In this document: piece by piece, positions 1 to 11,253 of the stretch
Layout: each line of letters starts with the position of its first letter
Position numbering within the stretch: position 1 is the stretch's first letter
Assembly (NCBI GenBank): GCA_003427395.1
Contig: BFEA01000027.1
Coordinates: 5,409,204 to 5,472,822 of the forward strand
Length of the DNA: 63,619 nucleotides
DNA from: Chara braunii
Lineage: Eukaryota; Streptophyta; Charophyceae; Charales; Characeae
Direction: 5' to 3'
Translations under genes and position numbers: made by a program
Notes under the pieces: generated by a model
Database searches by the model: none
What the model was told of the DNA's origin: nothing
Seen by the model: the letters and a program-made list of their open reading frames with translations, nothing else

Positions 1-132
1 TTTTTTTTTTTTTTTTTTTTTTTTTTTTTGGTCTGCGTTCGGTCCGAACGGCCGAACGCCTTCCGAAGGGGTCCCGTACGTTTGGGCGTTCGGGTTCGGG
101 CGTTCGGCCCGTCCCAAACGCCGGCAACCCTG
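1..132 (-). mobile_element. hAT-like non-autonomous element, terminal fragment
   Basis: Bases 1-29 are pure T. Bases 30-132, read on the minus strand, begin with CAGGGTTGCCGGCG and continue with dense CGAACG/CGTTCGG subterminal repeats. The same end occurs at 28242, 29033 and 63496, where it heads hAT-like elements with 8-bp target duplications. The element runs off the left edge of the window through the homopolymer. Confidence 0.6.
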
Positions 133-180
133 ATTATTATTATTTTTTGCCCGACTGGGTAAGTGAACCCAGACAACTCT

Positions 181-374
181 AGTATCTCACCATATCAAAG
201 CCTTACTGTTCCAGCCACAACAAGATGCAAATCCTACAACATACGTATTGAAAAATAAATAAAAAATAAATAAATCTAATGCTGACCAAAACCAGCAATG
301 TTTCGATGGCGTTCTCCGAGTCTACACGAAAGACCAGAAACCTCTGCGAAAACCGAAGCCATGTCACCATATCA
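181..374. repeat. Direct repeat, left copy, flanking PLE copy 1
   Basis: Aligns with 5470-5656 in the same orientation. Shared blocks include caaatcctacaacata, aaccagcaatg/aaccatcaatg, cgttctc...tctacac and gaagccatgtcaccatatca. Copies are diverged by point changes and small indels. Confidence 0.65.
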
Positions 375-398
375 AACAACAGAACAAGTGAAGGCAAG

Positions 399-2105
399 TT
401 ACCTGCAAAATTGTGCTCCACTTTCGACCATAACTGAAACTAGTTGAACATGAGGGTCCAAAACAAGAAGACCGGACGTTGTTTCAACGTTCACTATCAT
501 GTCAGGCTCGCTCCTGGTTTGCGTATAACCGCTTGATAATGTATGGCCAGATTTGATCTCTCCCTTTGGAGAAATGACGCAAACCCGCTCCATGAAATGT
601 GATGGGAAATCCTCCATCCGTAGTTCATGTGTCAGAGTCAAGACTCTCAAGGGCATTTGATATCTCATGTTAGTATTTTGATCGATTCTGTGCAGATGAC
701 TCAAAACAACAGTGGTTTTCTGTTGTTTGTTGCCCCATGAATGAAAGGATTGGCCTACTTTGAACTCCTAAGTATCACCCTCCCAGTTGGTATGCTCGTT
801 CTTAGCCGACTGATAGCAGCCAATGTATGGTGAAATAATGCTAACAGACATTCTTGTCCCTATAGAATCCCAAGAATTTGTCCCATCGTATATCCGCTTC
901 AACTGTAGATTTTATGGGTAGCAGAGTTCAAAACGTTTTCTGATGTTATCCACCAACATCGTGCTACGTGGACAATTCAGGACAACCAAACAAATATCGT
1001 TCATGAGACACAGGCTATACACACATTGCCTAGCTGTCCCCTGATTATTATGAAATCGAAAATCAGCGTACGCACACATGATACATGCAAGTGGGGGGTT
1101 CGTGCTCGTCCTTATAAGGACGCCCACCACTTACCTGAGTAGCACACATGTGGCTTTAGTATACGTGTGCTTGAGCTCGAAACCTACAAATTTCTTGACT
1201 TGCTGCTGATCAACTGAGCGCCAGTGGTCGTCACTTATGGTACGACCGAATGTATTACCCCTCCCTCGTGTGTTGACTCTTACCGAATTACGACCCTTGC
1301 TCACATGATATTCAACGAGCGAGTCTACCACATCAACAATATCTTCATGGGGTAGCTTCGTGAACATGTTTTTGATATTATATGACATTACCGACAGATC
1401 ATATTGCGCCCCAATCTTCTTGCTTATCTTCTTGTTGATCCTTTCTAGGCGTGACACTAATGATGCTACCGACTTGAGATTGAAGTGTCGGTCGGCTAGC
1501 AACGTGGACAGCAGGTGATTCAGTGTCCTTGCTACTGTTGTACACTTTTTCACCGTGGGTTCCACAAATGTTGGGCAGATTGGTCGATATCGTGTGAAGT
1601 TTTTGTGTTTAGGTATCACATATGCCTTCCCAAATTGACCTTTCTTATCCCAACGAACAAAGCTTTGTAGACCCAGTATCTTCGCATTCGCCTTCATCTC
1701 AGTCTTCACGGTTGCTTTATGCGTTTCAACCACCACGTATCCAAAATTACAAACAAAGAGCCTCGTCATTGCTTCGTAGTACACCTTTGGACAAAGTACT
1801 AAGGTTTGCCCCGGGTTCCGGTCCAAGGGTGTAAGTACTAGACCATCAAGTCTAGTCTCCATATCGAGTATCAGGCGCACATCGATACACTTCATCTTCT
1901 CATCACTACTGGTTGTCATACACTTGTCGATGTCAACCCTACAGATCGTAGGTAGCATACCACGAAAGTTCACCCAACTTTCAAACCCATCAACTATCTC
2001 CTTCATCAAAAGCTTCCCTTTACCCGGGTGAACCATCTTAGGTATATTGTTAGTATTGCATAAAAGAGGATGCACCTCATCCAACTCTTGTAATCTGCAT
2101 TGCAC
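399..2105 (-). pseudogene. PLE copy 1: reverse transcriptase palm and thumb (decayed)
   Basis: One minus-strand frame runs from 2105 to about 590 with few stops (TAA at 1131-1133, TAA at 912-914, TAG near 760). The fingers show GKAYVIPKHKNFTRYRPICP. Motif A follows as SYNIKNMFTKLP, where the family pattern in copy 2 is SYDIKDMF, so the catalytic Asp is Asn here. Motif B is eroded (TSTNPPLACIM). Motif C reads LMNDICLVV, so its first Asp is also Asn. The thumb region (about 590-730) has FHSWGNK and LHRIDQN, matching FHSWSSK and LHRIDHK in copy 2. This RT would copy element RNA into DNA at a nicked target. The stops and lost aspartates make it inactive. Confidence 0.75.
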
Positions 2106-2136
2106 GTAACCTCATATCCGTTGATAGGGAAAACCT

Positions 2137-2662
2137 TTATAAGAACATGTTAACACATCCGTTGTGTAGCAGATCCGCCACTGACCGTTTTTTTCCCCAT
2201 ACAATGCGGATCCCATTTCGTGCAGCATTATTGGTACAAGTAGGTAGATTCATTCTTTGAATAATATCATTCAACATTTTTTTCACCTCCACCACTCTAA
2301 TCCGATCTTCAAACTTCAATCGCACAGTCAACTTCACACCAATGTTGCATCCGTAGCTGCTCCTAATCAAGGCTAAAGTGTCGTAGATCGTCGATACGTT
2401 TAAGGTTGTGGAGTACAAAAATAAAAAATTTCTTTTTCGGTTCTGACTTCGGTTTCCATCGCCGCAGGTGACATACCTTGATTACTTCACCCTGCTCGAT
2501 GAACAACTTGCATTCGCTGAGTTTCTTCAGCTTGTCATTCACCTTCACAATACTTTGGCCGAACGCATTCCGCACCGATTTCCACCATCCACACCAACAC
2601 TTGCCAGTACATGTGTACTGAGCAAACTACCTTCGTTCCATCGAATCCTGAGCTTCCTTCAT
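2137..2662 (-). pseudogene. PLE copy 1: linker between GIY-YIG and RT (decayed)
   Basis: Two overlapping minus-strand frames (2575-2363 and 2418-2137) translate a region lying between the nuclease and the RT core. The stretch at 2418-2137 contains IGVKLTVRLKFEDRIRVVEV, which resembles copy 2 around 32,400-32,540 (ISVRTRVIVKAQYDERIKKS). That supports a conserved N-terminal RT extension. At least two frameshifts are needed to join it to its neighbours. No known named domain is recognised in it. Confidence 0.5.
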
Positions 2663-3248
2663 CTAAAAAAGGTCAACACTCCATTTATCATCCCTACACA
2701 CTCGTGCCTTCACCGGGATAACACCTGTAGGCTGGTACACATTCCGTTCTCCAACATACTTTTGCAGTCTTTCCTGTTTCCCTTTCCGTCTGCGATTGTT
2801 ACGCCTCTTCTTGCTTGTCTTCCCTGTTGTATTTAATATCGAAGACCATCGTCTAATGAAGGTTTGTTCCATCTGTGGTAATTCTTCACTCCGACAGTAG
2901 TCAACGGGCAAGAATACGTAAGTTTGCATCCCAAAAAGTCGCCACCATCTGTAGAGGTGGTTCTGTTTTTTTCCTCGATTGCAGCAGTAAACATGCTCCC
3001 TCTATCGCAACTTCCCTTCCTTGCTTGTTTGTCCAACATACATAGCACGACACTTGGGTAAAGCGATCACGTAAACACAATTGGAAGCCTCGATAATGTC
3101 GTGGACACCACAGTGCTTATAGACGTTAAACCATGACTCCACGCACTTGCGCAGCTACCGAATCTGGTTAGAGAGTGCGAGGGTGATGACCACCAAGCGA
3201 TATAAAGTTTCGACTGAGTTATCGACAATATCCTTCCTACGAAGATCA
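2663..3248 (-). pseudogene. PLE copy 1: GIY-YIG endonuclease domain (decayed)
   Basis: Read in the same frame as the upstream modules, this segment gives CVYVIALPKCRAMYVGQTS, a GIY-YIG-type first block (VYV...YVGQT). It is followed by LR-stop-REHVYCC, with the conserved Arg and His, then HLYRWWRL. A block around PQMEQTFIRRWSSILNT carries the expected catalytic Glu and the terminal LN. Stops interrupt it near 3170, near 3025 and at 2663. In PLEs this nuclease nicks target DNA to prime reverse transcription. Its position upstream of the RT makes this an N-terminal-nuclease PLE. The paired segment in copy 2 (33,080-33,234) has HKYVALPLF and a Glu followed by SPLLN. Confidence 0.7.
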
Positions 3249-4228
3249 ATCAAACATCGATAGAGGGTCCAAAGATCACCCGTACTTCATGTTTCCTCAT
3301 CGCTTTCCCTGGTTTCACTGCCTTCATCTGCATGTTTCTCTGTACTGGCTGCTCCAGGAAATGCAACTTCCTCCTCTCCGTTGGAGCCAAATGCGACCAT
3401 AGTACGTTGCTCGATGATAACGAGGATGATTTGCATCTTCGGCCCTTCATATGGTACGTCCTCCTCATGGCAGATCCGCCTCAGTTCACTCATGTTCAGT
3501 AAACCAGGCTCCCGAATATTATCCATGACATATTTAAGTCTGCCTCATAATCCAAGAGGAGTTGAAATCTTGTTCTTCCTTGAAGGACTTTTACACAACG
3601 TCTTTCCCTGGAGGGACCTCTTCATAGGTGGATGTCTACAACTTAGATGCAGACGTCTCTTGGTGGTACGTTTGGCTGGGGTTTCCATCGGGGGGCTATC
3701 GCCCACCGGTGCTTCCGCTCCCCTCTTTCGCTTCTCGATAATGACGAGCTGCTCCGTTTTCCTGTGGGCTTCAATTTCACTGTCCTCCGCTTCATGCGAT
3801 GCTTCTCTTGACGAGTATTTGTCCATCTTTTTCTTGCCCTTATCTGCCGCTCTCCTATGGTGGTACTTGTGCTGCCATTCCTCGCGTAACTCTCCCATGT
3901 GCAGAGAAATTTGCATCTTCATCTCCTTCTTGGATCGCTTTTGCTCTTCTTCTTCCTTACGTAGTTTCTCCTCCTTCCTGTTGATTCTTCGTTCCTTCGC
4001 TAATCTCGCGTTCTCCTCGGCAAGGCGCTCCTCCTACTCCCGTTTCATCCGCTCGACTTCCTCTTATTTCCGCTTAGCTTTCTCCTCTTTCTTCGCATTC
4101 TCATTATCAAACTGTTCTTTCATCGCCGCCACTGAGCCTTCGAGCACCTCAATCTGCTGTTGTAAATTTGGATCTTTGGATGTTGAGCGTTGCTCGTGTA
4201 CATGCCTTTGCAATCATGGCGATAGAGA
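3249..4228 (-). pseudogene. PLE copy 1: coiled coil, KRKRG motif and SAP-like motif
   Basis: Still in frame with the CCHC segment. About 3925-4160 encodes a Lys/Glu-rich heptad-like stretch (LAEENARLAKERRINRKEEK), a likely coiled coil. Next comes IEKRKRGAEAPVGDSPPM, closely matched in copy 3 by LEKRKRGPDLPIGSSPPM. At about 3425-3500 MSELRRICHEEDVPYEGPK resembles a SAP/HeH motif (helix, extended loop, helix), which usually binds DNA. Stops are TGA, TGA, TAA and TAG between 4231 and 4040 and TGA at 3545-3547. Most are one C-to-T change from CGA, CAA or CAG. The SAP assignment is from pattern only. Confidence 0.6.
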
Positions 4229-4513
4229 TCAACCATGTTGGACTCCCAGTCTTGAACTTACTTCCCCAACGAGTCTGGGACATTGGTTCCGATAGTGCCC
4301 AGGCTCGCGGCACTCGTAATACGTAGGTACGAAACGCCGTGGAGCTTCCCTACTCCTCTCATATTCGTTAGAGCTCCCTAGGTCGACTGATCGCTCACAC
4401 CGATACTCCCGACTTCGTTCTCTAACTCCATCAACGTTACCTTCGTCGTGACGATCACCATGACGATCACGGTAGTCGTCACACCGTGAGCCCCGACATC
4501 CAAAGCCCGCCAT
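4229..4513 (-). pseudogene. PLE copy 1: N-terminal Arg/Asp-rich region and CCHC zinc knuckle
   Basis: Starts at an ATG at 4513. The first ~60 residues are rich in Arg, Asp and Ser. Then comes YYECREPGHYRNQC, a CX2CX4HX4C zinc knuckle in which the first Cys is Tyr; the matching copy-3 knuckle, CYKCGEEGHFIRDC, is intact. Such knuckles bind nucleic acid in retroelement Gag-like proteins. The frame ends at TGA 4229-4231 and then continues, unshifted, into the coiled coil. Confidence 0.65.
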
Positions 4514-5394
4514 GGGCTCGGGGCAACTATCGCCCCCTCAATGACTAAATCACTCAATAAAATTAACATTAGTAGCCACTACGCTCCAGTCTAATACTTT
4601 TCTGGTCATAATTATTTCTTCCAAACATTCCAACGTCATCCTTCATGTTCCAATCCTTAACATTCACGTCATCAACGGGTGTCTGAAATCTGAATCCTTG
4701 CCATGTCCATATACAAAGAAAAGACATGCTTACACACACTCAGCCTACATTTCCGAGTGGGCTCATACGAGCATTCAACAGGTTATCTGTACATAAGGTG
4801 AGATACATGCGAAGCATACATCCATAAGTACGTAAGTACACTCTGAGTAGACGCTGCAAAAGAGTACATGAAGTACACTCTGAGTACACACTACGGTAAG
4901 AGTACATGATACAATGATTGCGCAAGTCGGTGGGTATGGCACCCCGACCGATTTCGACCGCTGCCACACGGTCTTCCTCAGGGGGAAGTTGGCCTCTCTT
5001 CAACCCTTAACAACACCTTCGTTCCACTATCCCTCCTTCGTCGTCGACCCTATCGACATCTCCGGAAACGTTCGCGGGTCAGATGGTGTAGGATCCAGAA
5101 AGACATGTGGCTACACAATCATTACAAATATAGTCATACTTCTTAAAAATTCACGTACCTAACCTAGTTACTAGTCAGACAAAAAACCTGTAAGTATTAA
5201 ATCATGTGTTCGATTCCTAGTAATCCAGAAAGCACGAGAGGTACATTCCGTATAGAAAACTGAAAAAACGATACCGTACAAAAAAAAATAATAGGTCCAA
5301 AAACAGAAACTCAATGACGTACGAAAAGTTTAGCGATCCTACGGTAGTCGGGTTCGAATTTTATGAAGTAATTCTAAAAAATGAACAAACAAGC
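4514..5394. other. Non-coding stretch upstream of PLE copy 1
   Basis: No recognisable gene. Contains a short duplication (aagtacactctgagta at about 4833 and 4871) and a poly(A)-rich patch near 5280. It may include the 5' untranslated region of PLE copy 1. Confidence 0.4.
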
Positions 5395-5656
5395 AAAATA
5401 AAACAAAACCAACAATGTCAACATCAAATCAGAAAGCAGTCAGGCTTAAACCCCACTGCGAAAAATGAAGCTCTGTCACCATATCACATCATTACGGTTT
5501 CAGTCACAATAGGTTACAAATCCTACAACATACACAAAAAAGTAAAAATAAAACAACAGAATCTCATGCGGAGCAAAACCATCAATGTTCCGATCACGTT
5601 CTCTACACAAAATGTTAGAAACTTCTGCGGAAACTGAAGCCACGTCACCATATCAC
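5395..5656. repeat. Direct repeat, right copy, flanking PLE copy 1
   Basis: 5470-5656 aligns with 181-374. A second, more diverged unit ending in gaagctctgtcaccatatca precedes it, so the repeat is a short tandem array of ~180-bp units on this side. Confidence 0.6.
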
Positions 5657-8534
5657 AATTTCTTTTTTAATTTATAGTTCAACTTAAAACTGTTGCGCCA
5701 TATATATAATTTTAATATATAGTTTTACCGTTTGTTATTTCTTTATCTTTTCTTTTCTCATTGGTTTGGTTTATGGTTAATGCTTAACCGTCACTGGCGA
5801 TTGTCTATGAGTTATAAACCGTAATTATACCTCACAAAGTCGTAGGCGTTATTCTATATATGTCGGTTCAATTCCTTTGATAATAGTTGTTTATCAATAA
5901 TTTGCAATTCTTTATGACGTTTGAAGTTTTCTCGATCTACAATTATAATTATCCAGATTTGCATCGAATGTGAAGATTTAAAATATTTATCTAACAAATC
6001 ATTTCGCCAAATAGTATATACATCATAAACCTTATGAGGCCCGTTCTAATTATCTCAAAATTATCTAACTTATCGTTTAATTCCTTAACCACAATTTTTT
6101 CAAGTTAATAAACATGCAGTCGCAGTTCGTGTGAGGCGAAGTTAGTAAGGAAAAAAAAAAACAAAAGTTCGAAAAAAAAAACGGTCGAACCGAAAGACAT
6201 AGGAAAATAAACAACGAAATAAGTATAAAAAATAAATCATAAAAACTATAAAAATCAAACTGAATTTTATATCAAATTCATTATCAAGGGAAAACAAATC
6301 TGGTAATAATTATTATAAAATTAACAGTGTGAAATAAAAATAAGTCAAAACAAAAAACACATGATACAAAATAAAGGGAATAGGTTGAAACTCGAATTGC
6401 ATAAAATATAAAAATAAATTTTGATTTTATGTGTGATGTATTTTAAAGGGGAGAAATTAAAAATTGCAAATAGATCAATGCACCGAAATATAAGGTGAAA
6501 ATCTAAAAGGGATTGAAATTATAAATGAGAAGTAATATTCTTAATACCGGATAAGTTATATAAAAGAACAAAGACAAATTGTGAAGTTGCTACGAAAAAA
6601 AAAAAGTGATTCAAAGTAAATTGCAGACGATTGAATGCTGCAACTGACAAGAGATCATGCTACAATTGCGATTGAAGTTTAATTATTGAAAACTTTTTAG
6701 GTACACAACAAAATGAAATATATTTTATTCCGATTTTTGTCGAGAAAACGAGAGTTCATACATTGCTTAAATTTCTTAAAGTATTCAATTATTATAAAGG
6801 TTTAATTCATCGACATTCTCTTTAAGTGAAACTATTAAGACTCTTCTGTTGCAGAAACTCAAAATTATGCATAATACAAAATAAGAATTGCAAAAGTGAA
6901 AAAACGAATGACTCAAATGTAATAGTAAGAAAATAAAATATGAAGTACAACAATAACTATGAACACGTATCGGAGGAAGGAGACAAATGTTTAACAAGTC
7001 AGAGACTAATAATGATGATTGCGAAATCAAACCCTGCTAAGATTAATGATTAAAAAATAATTATAAAACAATAACACGTCGATATGTTTATAGAAAAAAA
7101 TTATATTACATATTTATGATGGGTTGAGGACATAATATATTGTAAACTAATCTGAACAACTGAATATTATAACAAAAAAACTATCTCAGGTTTTAATGTA
7201 AGACAAAAAATAAGAAATTAGCGAACAATCTAATTATACTAACTACGATCTGCAAGAAAGAGAGAAGGACATTTAAGCAAACAAATAGTACTAAATAACA
7301 AGTATTATCATAATATCTATTCGAATTCTATATATATATCTATTCTAATTCTATCTATATCTATTATAAAATTATTGATTTATATTATATTATCAATTCT
7401 ACTTATATATATAAGTATCTAATATATAGATTATGATATGTATCTACTATGTCTCTATTATCAAATCATTATATTTCTCTAATTTATAGTATGCATTATT
7501 CCTTATAAACTGATCCAATTTATATAGAATCTTTAATTTATGATACTTGTTCATTTTATTGGTATAGATAATGTTGAAGCTTCAACATTATCTATATCAA
7601 TAAAATGAACAAATTAGTGAGGAAATATTTTTTTTTTCTTGTATTTATTTAAATAGAAAACTGAAGTTCATTTCATTAAAAAAATAAGAATAAAATATAA
7701 TGTAAAACATATAAATAATAGAAAATGATTAATAAAAAGAATCACTAGAGGCTAAAATGGTTCGGATAAAAAAACATAGCTCTTCAATTGTGACTCATGA
7801 AGAGACTCTAGTGGGTGTCATACAGGAACTAGTTGAGAGAGTTAATACTACGAAAGGAGCAGATAATATATAAAAAATATTGACGGATCAAAACGATAAA
7901 AAATAAAAAGTGTCAAAATACAAGGATATGATAAAAATATGATAGACAAGGAGATTGAAGATAACAGAAACGTTATCGTATTCTACAAGATATTGATAAC
8001 AAGTGTGTTAATGTAAAAAATAAGAGAAAAATTAATTTATATGTAAGATTTTTCATGATTAAAAATCATATGAAACAAAAATTTTAAAATTAGTTTTTAT
8101 ATTAACGATGGGGCACAAGTTACAAACCCATCTTTGTTAGTCGGAGACGTGCAATGTAAAAGAACAAAATGTTGTTACTTAAACAATCTACAAATTAAAA
8201 TTTGTGATTTTACAATTGAATAATATACCAAACGTATCGCTGTAAGAGAAAATATTAAGCATGCAAGTATAGTCTTACCAAGGCTAATGCCCTATATCAT
8301 CATATTTTTCATTCAAAATTTGTTGTACAACAGGATCAACAATCTAATTTTAATGCAACCAATGACAACAACCTTATAATTAAGATATACAACGATATAT
8401 AATTTTGAACACTTTTGACATAACATTATTAGAAGATGAAAGTTGCTTACATATTTATTCAGTAAAAGATTCGTTGCATCTCTTTATATAAAGAAACCCT
8501 ACCCCACAAAAGTCAAACTGAAGTGTCATTTTTT
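5657..8534. other. AT-rich intergenic block
   Basis: Visibly AT-rich compared with both flanks, with many short A and T runs and TATA-like strings (for example 7330-7450). No ORF has a recognisable product. A T-loop-like string (gtcggttcaattcc, about 5868) has no pairing acceptor or T stem. The block may be an old organellar insertion or a decayed transposon; nothing decides between these. Confidence 0.4.
7547..7612. repeat. 66-nt near-perfect palindrome
   Basis: Two 33-nt arms meet at aagctt (7577-7582) with no loop. The right half (cttcaacattatctata...) is the reverse complement of the left half except for one internal mismatch. It could extrude as a cruciform or fold as a hairpin RNA. Confidence 0.85.
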
Positions 8535-9080
8535 TTGCCTTATTAGAAAAAGGACAATGATTGTTAATAGTTTTAGTTGTTATCCCTGTTTTAATGGGTT
8601 TAATTCAGATATGTTTTTTTTTCTTCGACTTTGAATTTCGAACTTGCTTTCAGGGTTTATTTGGTCCTTACCCTATGTCTCACTATGTCGGCAAACTGCT
8701 TCTAAGCTGGAGTAACTGCGGCTTAGAGAGTGGACCCCGATTTTGTGGACTGTTTTCAGTGGTAGGAATTTAGATCGAGGTTTATTTAGACTTTCGTAGT
8801 GTTTTGTTTGCCTTATTAGAAAAAGGCGAATGACTGTTTATATTTTTAGTTGCTATCCCTATTTCAATTGGTCATATATGTTTTATTTTCTTCGACTTCG
8901 AGTTTCAAACCTGTTTTCAGGGTTTGTTTGGTCCTGACCCTGTGTCCCACTCTGTCGGCAAACTGCTTCTAAGATGGAATAAATGCGGTTTAAAAAGTAG
9001 ACCCTGATTTTATGGGCTCTTTTCCGCGGTAGAAATTTTGATCGAGGCTTGTTTAGTTTTTTGTAGTGTTTTGTGGTTTG
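8535..9080 (+). repeat. Tandem duplication, period about 273 bp
   Basis: Unit 1 begins ttgccttattagaaaaagg at 8535 and unit 2 begins with the same string at 8808. Both continue through ccctgttt/ccctattt, ttcgact, gtcggcaaactgcttctaag and gatcgagg. They are diverged by substitutions. No protein is recognised. Confidence 0.8.
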
Positions 9081-9974
9081 CATACGGTGGTGAACCACTA
9101 AGTAGGTTGCGTTTTGTCTTTTACATGTCTCAGTATGTGTTTTAGATGATTGTCCGTTTGAGTTTCGATATATAAGCAAGCAAGGTGTAGTTGTTAGTCT
9201 TCAAGACCAATATTCTGGAACCACGTTTGAAATCTAAAAGCCAACTATGGGGAAGGAACAAGAGAGGATTGTTGAGAAGTTTGACTAGTGCGGATTAAAA
9301 GGTGAGAACCCCCTGATGAGGACGGCCTAACAGTTGTTGAAACACATCGGGGACACCATGTTCAGAGCTTTACTTTTCCTGTCTGCAATGAACAAGTGCG
9401 GTTTGACTTTGCTTTTAAAGTCTTGTGTGATTTTTAATTTATGATGTTTTCCGCGCACGTTAACTTACTTTGAGTCACTTCGCCAAACAAAGTGAGCATG
9501 ATTTACTAAGGACAAGGTTACTATCGAGTGAAGACTGCTAACGGAGTCTACATTGCACTGTATTGAGACCAAGAGTACAAGCGTATCGAGGCAGTAAGGG
9601 TATTGTTAACCTATTTGGAAGATGTCGAGTCACGAGTGAAGTTTTCCCGTCGTAGAAACCACTGTCAAAGATTCCAAAAAGAAATCGAAATTTTTTTCTC
9701 CCCTGCAAAACAAATTATAAAAAACAGAACACATGCAAAATCTCAACAAAACTTTTTATAATAAGTGTCACGAATAATTCTTCTACTACATCAGAATTAA
9801 AAAAAAAAAAAAAAAAAAACACTATCCCACCAACAATATCTAAGTTTGACCTTAATGAGTTTCATATATAGGGTTAAATTGACAATGTCGAAAGCGAGAA
9901 ATACTAACATAAGGAAAAACCATCAACCAACAAAAAATATCTTAACAAATAAATCAACTCACTCCCTAGAATAT
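9081..9974. other. Intergenic stretch without recognised gene
   Basis: Contains a poly(A) run near 9799-9819. A ctgatgag string at about 9315 recalls a hammerhead core but falls inside a ccccTgatg/catcgggg stem and lacks a proper stem II. Confidence 0.3.
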
Positions 9975-10400
9975 AAGCCAGGCCGCCCAAATCACCCTGT
10001 GTTCCCGGGCGGCCCGGTTGTGGAAGGACCAGTGAAGGTAAAAAAAAATAAAAAATAACAATCATAAATAATTTTATGTTATGCTAAAAATTAATATGAA
10101 CACCTTCTGCGTTTGGGTCACCTCGACATTGTTCACTAAATTACTAGGTTGTTTTTCCGGGCACCCGAGCACCCAACTTGTGCGCGGATACACGCCCGAG
10201 TGTGCGGGCGGGCATCCCTGGGCAAGGTTCCAAGCAGCCCCAGCGGCCCCCCCCAAAAAAAAGAAAAACGAAAGTAAAAAACTTCTAGAAAAAACAATAT
10301 GTTGTGTAGAATTGCAATACAAACAACTTCTGGTTGAGGGTCACGTCAAAATTTCTCATAGAATCGGAGATAAAAAAAAAAAAAAAAAATTACACTAAAG
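9975..10400 (+). repeat. Dispersed AT-rich repeat module (two adjacent copies)
   Basis: Carries the module seen inside the 28-29 kb elements: a gcc(a)ggccgc block, ggaccagtgaaggt, an A-run, atgttatgc or atgttgtgt, then a gggtcac segment. Units start at about 9977 and 10143. Related copies occur at 20,100-20,190 (minus) and 27,820-28,690. Confidence 0.55.
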
Positions 10401-10526
10401 GATCCCCCTTCAACCTCTCTTAGTCCTTTTAAAAACAATGTATACCCCCTCTTTCCCCCCCTTGATAACCAACTTAAAAAAAAATGAAACGAACCCGGAT
10501 TTGAAATCCTCTGGGAGAACGCAAAA

Positions 10527-10560
<34 letters not shown>

Positions 10561-11200
10561 CCTCTCGGTGTCGAGGCAAGGGTATTTGTCGGGGATTTTA
10601 AACCGCCAGTATCCTGGGAGGAGGCTCCCCGAATTAGTCCACAACTAGTTTCTGAAGCTGGTCGAGAAAATTGCACTTTCCAAATAATGCCACAGGGGGA
10701 GGGTATAAAATTTGAAGATGCGGCAGCCTTGGTCTCTTTTCTCCCACAAAGGTTGAAATCGCTGCTGAGGGACTGCGCGATTTCATGGTAAGTAACGAGC
10801 GCCAACCCCTTTGGCAGCGTGTTTTTTTCGTTTTTCTTTTTCCTTATAATTCATTTTTTTTTCCCATGTTTTTTTTTTTTTTTTTTTAGTTTTTGTTGGA
10901 TGATGAGTCCCAAGGCGAACATGGGACAACAAGCGGAGGTCGCCCAGCGGCGTCGCTACCGGTCGCAGGGTGGGCGTCCCCTACAGCCATCGGAGCATTC
11001 AGTAGCGATGTCTCTCTCTCTCTCTTCGTGTGTGTGTGTGTATGTGCGTTGAGCGCTGGGAGAATTTGCGCACTAGGAATGGGAGATCGGTTTCGCGGAC
11101 AGAGTCGGGTTGAGTTGTCTTCGGTATGACATTCGACATACGGCGCATTTCGTGCATGTTTTCCCCCGACCTCCATGCGCGTGTGTATATATGTGTGTAT

Positions 11201-11253
<53 letters not shown>

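Larger units (their letters stand above)
181..5656 (-). mobile_element. Penelope-like retroelement, copy 1 (decayed, candidate full span)
   Basis: A minus-strand coding relic (about 4513 down to 590) lies between two direct repeats, 181-374 and 5470-5656. Both repeats contain atcctacaacata and end in gtcaccatatca. From 4513 to 2663 the reading frame stays the same and is broken only by stop codons, which indicates one ancestral polyprotein rather than separate genes. Domain order is CCHC knuckle, coiled coil, SAP-like motif, GIY-YIG nuclease, RT fingers/palm, thumb. PLEs characteristically combine a GIY-YIG nuclease with an RT, and an N-terminal nuclease is known from green-lineage PLEs (Chlamys-type). 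The direct repeats could be PLE pseudo-LTRs or an unrelated ~180-bp tandem repeat. Confidence 0.65.

Noticed and set aside
5850-5885. tRNA T-loop-like ggttcaattcc in the AT-rich block
   Set aside because: The T stem does not pair and no D or acceptor arm is found.
9305-9360. Hammerhead-ribozyme-like ctgatgag...gaaac
   Set aside because: The ctgatga lies inside a longer pairing (ccccTgatg/catcgggg) and stem II does not form.
10895-10940. Second hammerhead-like tgatgagtccc...gggac
   Set aside because: Stem II pairs well, but the required GAAA core after it is absent (aacaa) and the first core base is wrong.
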